A stretch of 33,113 nucleotides of DNA, taken from the NCBI GenBank assembly GCA_023134165.1, contig JAGLUZ010000066.1:1-33113 (forward strand), given 5' to 3'. Shown in pieces: positions 28,423 to 33,113 of the stretch (positions are counted from its first letter, which is position 1; every line of letters begins with the position of its first letter). The position numbers were made by a program, and so were the translations under genes. Below the pieces are notes generated by a model. That model was given only the letters and a program-made list of their open reading frames with translations, was not told where the DNA came from and searched no databases. Origin of the DNA: Deltaproteobacteria bacterium (GTDB lineage: Bacteria; Desulfobacterota; GWC2-55-46; DRQE01).

Positions 28423-29604
28423 TTAAAAAGATTGATCTATATCAAGTTCTACTTTCTTTTTTTCTATGAATTCTTCAAGTGCCTCTTTGAGGTAGGTCTC
28501 AGCTGGAAGCTCCTCTGGCACGCGAGTTCTAATAAAGCTTAGGCCGTCCTTTATGTCATCTTCTAGTAGGGTAAAGACAGTGCCATTTTGGAGGCCTTCG
28601 GTAATCTCTTCGGCATTATAGAGAAGAATATCAGAGACAATTATACGTGCAAGCCTTCTGGCTTTTTCCTCACCTTCGGGGTCAGTGCTGGTAATTGGAG
28701 CTTCAGAGACGGCCAAGACCTCTTGCTCAGCCTCCTCACTTATTGCCATTGTATGGAAAGAGGGCTTAAAGTTTGTTGTATCTAGGGGCTTTCCAGTCTC
28801 TACCAAACACTTTACCTTATCTGGCAGTAGGTCGTGAATATGGTGTTTTTCAATATAATCATCAGCACCGTAAAGTGAGACGGGTTTTCTTTTATACCGC
28901 GTCTCGTCATAAACAGAGGCAGATAAGATTATCTTTGTATGGCTAAGCTCTGGATTATCTCTTATATGTTCACAGACCTCAAAGCCATACAACCTAGGGA
29001 GTGAGACATCGAGGATTACAACATCTGCGCTTTGGCTCTCTGCGGCCTCTAGTGCCTCAACACCGTCATGGATTCTTGTTACTTTCATTCCAGCCTTTGT
29101 TAGAGCATCACTAATAGCACCTGTAATGCTTTCATCACTATTGGCGGCAATAACCACTATCTCTCCGTTTTCTTTTTGTTTGGGTGCTGGAGACCTTTCT
29201 TTAACCGCAGGAGTCTCAGGTACAGCAGGGGTTGGCACTTGAGCGTTTTCAGGCGCAGAGAAGGTAGAGAAATCTGTATCTGGACTAAAATCCGCCTGTG
29301 GTTCTGTACCTTGCTCAGGTGCAGAAAATGCAGGCTCTGGTGGTGTTGGAGCTTTTTCTACGCTCTGTTCAACCACAGGACTCTCAACCTTTGGAGCAAC
29401 CGGCGACGGGGTGGCCTCAGGTGGCTGCACAGGTGTGGTTGGTGTAGAGGTTTCAACCTTTGGTTTTGCGTTCGTTGTTTTCTTTGTTATAAGGAATATC
29501 TCCTTACACTTTGAACACTTAAGCCTTGATTGACCAACAGGGACGCGTGAGTCATTTAAGCTGTATCTCGTGTCGCAGTTAGGACACGTTGCGAGGAATG
29601 CCAT
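28423..29604 (-). CDS. MJ0042-type zinc ribbon + Pro-rich linker + receiver + C-terminal helical domain
   Basis: CPNCDTRYSLNDSRVPVGQSRLKCSKCKEIF; Pro/Thr/Glu-rich linker; receiver VVILDVSLPRLYG; C-terminal ARRLARIIVSDILLYNAEEITEGLQNGT. Confidence 0.9.
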   Translation of the reverse strand: MAFLATCPNCDTRYSLNDSRVPVGQSRLKCSKCKEIFLITKKTTNAKPKVETSTPTTPVQPPEATPSPVAPKVESPVVEQSVEKAPTPPEPAFSAPEQGTEPQADFSPDTDFSTFSAPENAQVPTPAVPETPAVKERSPAPKQKENGEIVVIAANSDESITGAISDALTKAGMKVTRIHDGVEALEAAESQSADVVILDVSLPRLYGFEVCEHIRDNPELSHTKIILSASVYDETRYKRKPVSLYGADDYIEKHHIHDLLPDKVKCLVETGKPLDTTNFKPSFHTMAISEEAEQEVLAVSEAPITSTDPEGEEKARRLARIIVSDILLYNAEEITEGLQNGTVFTLLEDDIKDGLSFIRTRVPEELPAETYLKEALEEFIEKKKVELDIDQSF

Positions 29605-30122
29605 TATACTTGATCCCCCTGAGGAGCCTTCTTGGCCTTCTTTGTCTTGACAATATTATTAATATTACCAAGGCTTATCTTTTCTTTTGAGGTTAAGAGT
29701 TTTTGAATATTTAGAATCATAATCATCTCGTCGTCATATTTTGCAACACCTTGGATGTACTCAGTGCCAAGGTCTGAGGAAAGGTCAGCTCTGTTATCAA
29801 TATCACCTTTTTCAACTGTTATTACGTCATCTACGGAATCAACAATAATCCCAATCTCACGCGTATCAATTGAGACAATCATTATCCGAGCTTTTTTTTG
29901 AAGAGCGTTTTTACTTACAGGGATATCAAGTCTTTTATGCATATCAATTACAGGGATTATCTTTCCCCTAAGATTTATAATGCCCTCCATAAAATCCGGA
30001 GCTCTTGGAACCGAGACAATCTTCTTACAGAGAATTATCTCTTTTATCTGTAAGATATCTGCGGCGTACTGCCCAGGCCCAACCATAAAGCAGGCAAGTT
30101 GAATTCCAGTCGTTGTAATCAT
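29604..30122 (-). CDS. cheW: CheW
   Basis: LACFMVGPGQYAADILQIKEIIL...APDFMEGIINLRGKIIPVIDMHKRL; 4-bp overlap with upstream cheW. Confidence 0.95.
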   Translation of the reverse strand: MITTTGIQLACFMVGPGQYAADILQIKEIILCKKIVSVPRAPDFMEGIINLRGKIIPVIDMHKRLDIPVSKNALQKKARIMIVSIDTREIGIIVDSVDDVITVEKGDIDNRADLSSDLGTEYIQGVAKYDDEMIMILNIQKLLTSKEKISLGNINNIVKTKKAKKAPQGDQV

Positions 30123-31021
30123 ACTTTCTCCAAAAGTTGCTCTATATCAATTAGGATAAAAGTAGAGTCACCGTGACGTCCAATAGCACTAATAAGATCC
30201 TCATTTATGGTATTGAGAGAGGGAGCATCCTCAAGGTGGCTGGCCGTGAACCTTATGACGTGCTTTACCGTATCAACAAGGAGTCCGAGGAGTTCGTCCT
30301 TATCATTGACGATTATTATCCTATTTCCACTTTCATCTTGGTTAAGACCAAGTCGGCTCTTAAGGTTCATTACAGGGATAACTGCACCGCGCAGGGAGAG
30401 TACACCCAGGATGCCTGGAGGTGCCTTTGGTACGTCTGTGAGTTCTTTTATGGTGATAATCTCTTTTATGTGTTTTACCTCAATTGCGTACTCCTCATCG
30501 TCAAGTGTAAAGCTGATTGCTTGAAATTCCTCTTCTCTCTCTTCATCGTCGCCATCTTCTTCAGACTCGGCACTCTCTTCTGTGGCCTCTTCAATTAGGG
30601 CGGAGAGTTCATCTATAGGGTTAATTGAGCATGCCTCTGCCTTTAGTTTAGCCTCAATCTCTGCTTCTTCTGCGGCCTTGGCCTCAAGCTCCGCCTGCAT
30701 TTGCTCAAGTTCAGCTTCATCATCGGCCTGAGTTGCTTCGGCCTTTAACTCGGCCTCAATCTCTTCTGCGGCCTTGGCCTCAAGCTCAGCCTGCATTTGC
30801 TCAAGTTCAGCTTCTTCATTGGCCTGAGTTGCCTCGGCCTTTAACTCAGCGGTAATCTCTTCTGCGGCCTTGGCCTCAAGTTCTGCCTGCATCTGCTCAA
30901 GCTCGGCTTCCTCAGAGTTGTCTTTCTCAACTGTGCCTTCTTTGACAAAGGTAGAGACCTCGACGTCAGTGGCTTCTTCTTTAAGCTTCCGGGCTTTTTT
31001 TCTAATCTCTGCGATATCCAT
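30119..31021 (-). CDS. cheW: CheW with N-terminal Glu/Ala-rich tandem-repeat helix
   Basis: ISFTLDDEEYAIEVKHIKEIITI...APPGILGVLSLRGAVIPVMNLKSRL; N-terminal EAELEQMQAELEAKAAEEI repeats. Confidence 0.94.
   Translation of the reverse strand: MDIAEIRKKARKLKEEATDVEVSTFVKEGTVEKDNSEEAELEQMQAELEAKAAEEITAELKAEATQANEEAELEQMQAELEAKAAEEIEAELKAEATQADDEAELEQMQAELEAKAAEEAEIEAKLKAEACSINPIDELSALIEEATEESAESEEDGDDEEREEEFQAISFTLDDEEYAIEVKHIKEIITIKELTDVPKAPPGILGVLSLRGAVIPVMNLKSRLGLNQDESGNRIIIVNDKDELLGLLVDTVKHVIRFTASHLEDAPSLNTINEDLISAIGRHGDSTFILIDIEQLLEKV
30629..30913 (-). repeat. Three tandem coding repeats of ~32 aa (~96 bp)
   Basis: Three copies of (E/D)EAELEQMQAELEAKAAEE(I/A)xAELKAEATQA(N/D), third diverging at its end. 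Confidence 0.9.
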
Positions 31022-31055
31022 AATAATAAGTGTAATTCAAAAAATCGTATTTTAT

Positions 31056-31871
31056 TTATGCGTGCAAGCGAATAAGGCCGTAGTCCTTTGCAACACTGAG
31101 GATAATGTCTCTGTCTATAAATACAGCACCTCGGCCAAAACCCTCAAGTAAGGCACTTGAGGCCAAGTTGTTTATCTTCCTTGGCACTCCGTTTGAAAAA
31201 CGGTGAAGCTCCTCCATGGCTGGCTCCGTAAAGAGGGGTTCCTCCCGGCCTGCCTTTGTTAGGCGAAAACGAAGGTACTCACGAACCTCTTCATAGTTAA
31301 GCACGCCTAGATGATACTGCACCCCGATTCTTTGACGAAATGCTTCGTTATATCCAGAGAGAAGTCTCTCCCGTAGCTCTGGTTGACCAAGAAGTACGAG
31401 GGAGAATAAATTCTCATCATCAAGTTGTAAGTTGGTGAGGAGCCTTAGCTCATCAAGACCCTCTCGCCCAGGGATTAATTGCGCCTCGTCAATTATTATC
31501 ACAGGGCAGAGGCCTTCTTGGTATAGTTCAAAAAATTTTGAGCCAATCTGCTCCATAAGCTCAATCCTAAGCAAAGACGGCTCTGTTACATTTAGCCTGT
31601 GAGCTAGGTGAGTTAAGAGTTCGCCTGGTCCAAATAAAGGGCCAACCATTACAATAGGAATATAGGTCTCATCAAGGGCATCCATAAGAGCCCTTGAGAG
31701 GGTTGTTTTTCCGCACCCAACCTCACCTGTTAGGAGTATAATCTCTCTTTCCTCTACAGCGTAATGCAACCGTGCGTAGGCCTCCTTATGGCCTTTGCTA
31801 TAGTAGAGAAAGCTTGGGTCAGGTGTCTTTTTAAAGGGATTTTTCTCTAGTCCGTAAAAGCTCTCGAACAT
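31056..31871 (-). CDS. ExeA/MshM-like AAA ATPase
   Basis: MFESFYGLEKNPFKKTPDPSFLYYSKGHKEAYARL, Walker A LTGEVGCGKTTLSRAL, Walker B PVIIIDEAQLI, RISNL-type C-terminus VPRKINNLASSAL. Confidence 0.93.
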   Translation of the reverse strand: MFESFYGLEKNPFKKTPDPSFLYYSKGHKEAYARLHYAVEEREIILLTGEVGCGKTTLSRALMDALDETYIPIVMVGPLFGPGELLTHLAHRLNVTEPSLLRIELMEQIGSKFFELYQEGLCPVIIIDEAQLIPGREGLDELRLLTNLQLDDENLFSLVLLGQPELRERLLSGYNEAFRQRIGVQYHLGVLNYEEVREYLRFRLTKAGREEPLFTEPAMEELHRFSNGVPRKINNLASSALLEGFGRGAVFIDRDIILSVAKDYGLIRLHA

Positions 31872-31880
31872 ATTTTTGTC

Positions 31881-33113
31881 CTAATTGCTAAGGGTCGATT
31901 TAAGGCCACTTTGCTCGCCCATGCATTCTTCAATTATTCCACCTACGTCTATTGTAAGGATTGTTTTTTGTCTGTACTCAGTAGCACCAGCAATGGCAGA
32001 GACACTGCCAAGTCTTTTGCCAACGGATTTGATAACAATATCTTGTTGCCCTAGAAGGTCATCAACAACGAGGCCGAGTTTTTTCTCTGCGAGCCCAACA
32101 ACGACTACGTATTTTTCAAAGCACCTAACGTCTCTTTTCTCGGTACTATTCTCTGGAAGGTCAAGTAATTCACTGAGTCGTATAATGGGTATGGTGGCAT
32201 TTCTAAGGTGGACAAATTCTTTTGTCTCTATGGTCTCAACCTGGGTGTCCTCAAGGAGAAAGCTCTCAACAACGGTATTTAGTGGTACTGCGAAGTGCCT
32301 TCCGTTGACCTCGGCTATAAGGGCCTGAATAATAGCAAGCGTCATTGGGAGGGTTAGGATTACCTTTGTGCCTTGACCCTCCTTACTCTCAATCTCTACC
32401 ATGCCTGAGATGGCGGCAATGCTCTCTTTGACTACATCCATCCCAACACCACGGCCAGAGATATCACTTACCTCATCGCTTGTAGAGAATCCAGGTAGGA
32501 ACATCAAATTAATTATCTCTTCCTTTCTTGGAAGGTGTCCGGGTTCAACGAGGCCTTTTTCAACGGCTTTTTTAAAGATTTTTTCGTGATTTATTCCGCC
32601 CCCGTCATCAGATACTTCTATTAGGACGTGACCACCGCTTTGGTACGCATTAAGGGTTATGACACCTTTTGCTGGTTTCCCTTTGCCCTCTCTAACCTCG
32701 GCACTCTCAATTCCGTGATCCATAGAGTTTCTTATAATATGCATGAGTGGGCCGGAGAGTTCTTCTACAATTAATTTATCAAGTTTTGTATCCCCTCCGA
32801 AGACCTCTAGGGAGACTTCTTTATTAATATCACGACCAATCTTTCTAACGTTTCGTGAGAGTTTGTCAAATATCTGGGTAAGAGGAACCATGCGAGCCTC
32901 CATAAGGCCTTCTTGCAGGGCAGTTAGTCTTTTATCCAAGCTCTTTAGAGGTTTTTGAAGTTCTAGTGAAAATTTTGCACCTTCAAGTTGATTCTTCATA
33001 TTTGCGGCAATTGATATAATCGAGCCTTTAGTAATGATTAGCTCACCGACCAAGTTCATTAGGCTATCTAGTTTTGCGATATCAACTCTTACGGTCTGGG
33101 TGATGCTCTTTAG
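31881..33113 (-). CDS. cheA: CheA, partial (5' end beyond the window)
   Basis: Frame is open from 33059 to the window edge (LKSITQTVRVDIAKLDSLMNLVGEL...); LMHIIRNSMDHGIE, GRGVGMDVVKESI, C-terminal CheW-like domain. Confidence 0.97.
   Translation of the reverse strand, partial: LKSITQTVRVDIAKLDSLMNLVGELIITKGSIISIAANMKNQLEGAKFSLELQKPLKSLDKRLTALQEGLMEARMVPLTQIFDKLSRNVRKIGRDINKEVSLEVFGGDTKLDKLIVEELSGPLMHIIRNSMDHGIESAEVREGKGKPAKGVITLNAYQSGGHVLIEVSDDGGGINHEKIFKKAVEKGLVEPGHLPRKEEIINLMFLPGFSTSDEVSDISGRGVGMDVVKESIAAISGMVEIESKEGQGTKVILTLPMTLAIIQALIAEVNGRHFAVPLNTVVESFLLEDTQVETIETKEFVHLRNATIPIIRLSELLDLPENSTEKRDVRCFEKYVVVVGLAEKKLGLVVDDLLGQQDIVIKSVGKRLGSVSAIAGATEYRQKTILTIDVGGIIEECMGEQSGLKSTLSN

Noticed and set aside
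29176-29514. Plus-strand ORF, 112 aa, Trp/Arg/Cys-rich
   Set aside because: Fully antisense to the Pro-rich linker of the zinc-ribbon/receiver gene; composition is a frame artefact and no RBS or family resemblance was seen.
30629-30913. Regular ~96-bp repeats as a CRISPR or satellite array
   Set aside because: Repeats are contiguous, in frame and encode an amphipathic Glu/Ala helix; no unique spacers.

Overview
The window is one long, almost entirely minus-strand signal-transduction island. Apart from short intergenic gaps it encodes chemosensory and two-component proteins, and it looks deltaproteobacterial or related (inference from family mix only). In transcription order (right to left), module A is: CheA (cut by the window edge), ExeA-like AAA ATPase, CheW with Glu/Ala-rich repeats, CheW, zinc-ribbon/receiver protein, HEAT-repeat protein, CheR, CheB, an uncharacterised 622-aa protein, GAF protein, CheY. 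Module B is: receiver, MCP, HEAT-repeat protein, CheR, CheY, CheA, two MCPs (one NIT-type), CheW with an unusual tail, ParA, a basic-N-terminus protein, REC-REC-HD-GYP, histidine kinase, REC-histidine kinase, ferritin-like protein, CheB, CheY. The modules share a HEAT-CheR core. The ~480-bp gap between them carries a sequence strongly resembling the GEMM-I (cyclic-di-GMP) riboswitch core, followed by an intrinsic terminator. Strongest leads: (1) this riboswitch-like leader in a cluster that also encodes an intact HD-GYP protein; (2) a CheW whose C-terminus resembles the beta domain at the C-terminus of Mu/IS481-type transposases; (3) a ParA plus lysine-rich-N-terminus protein pair that could position the array; (4) a ferritin-like protein with an apparently incomplete diiron motif between kinase and CheB genes. 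All family calls are by eye; no searches or folding were run.
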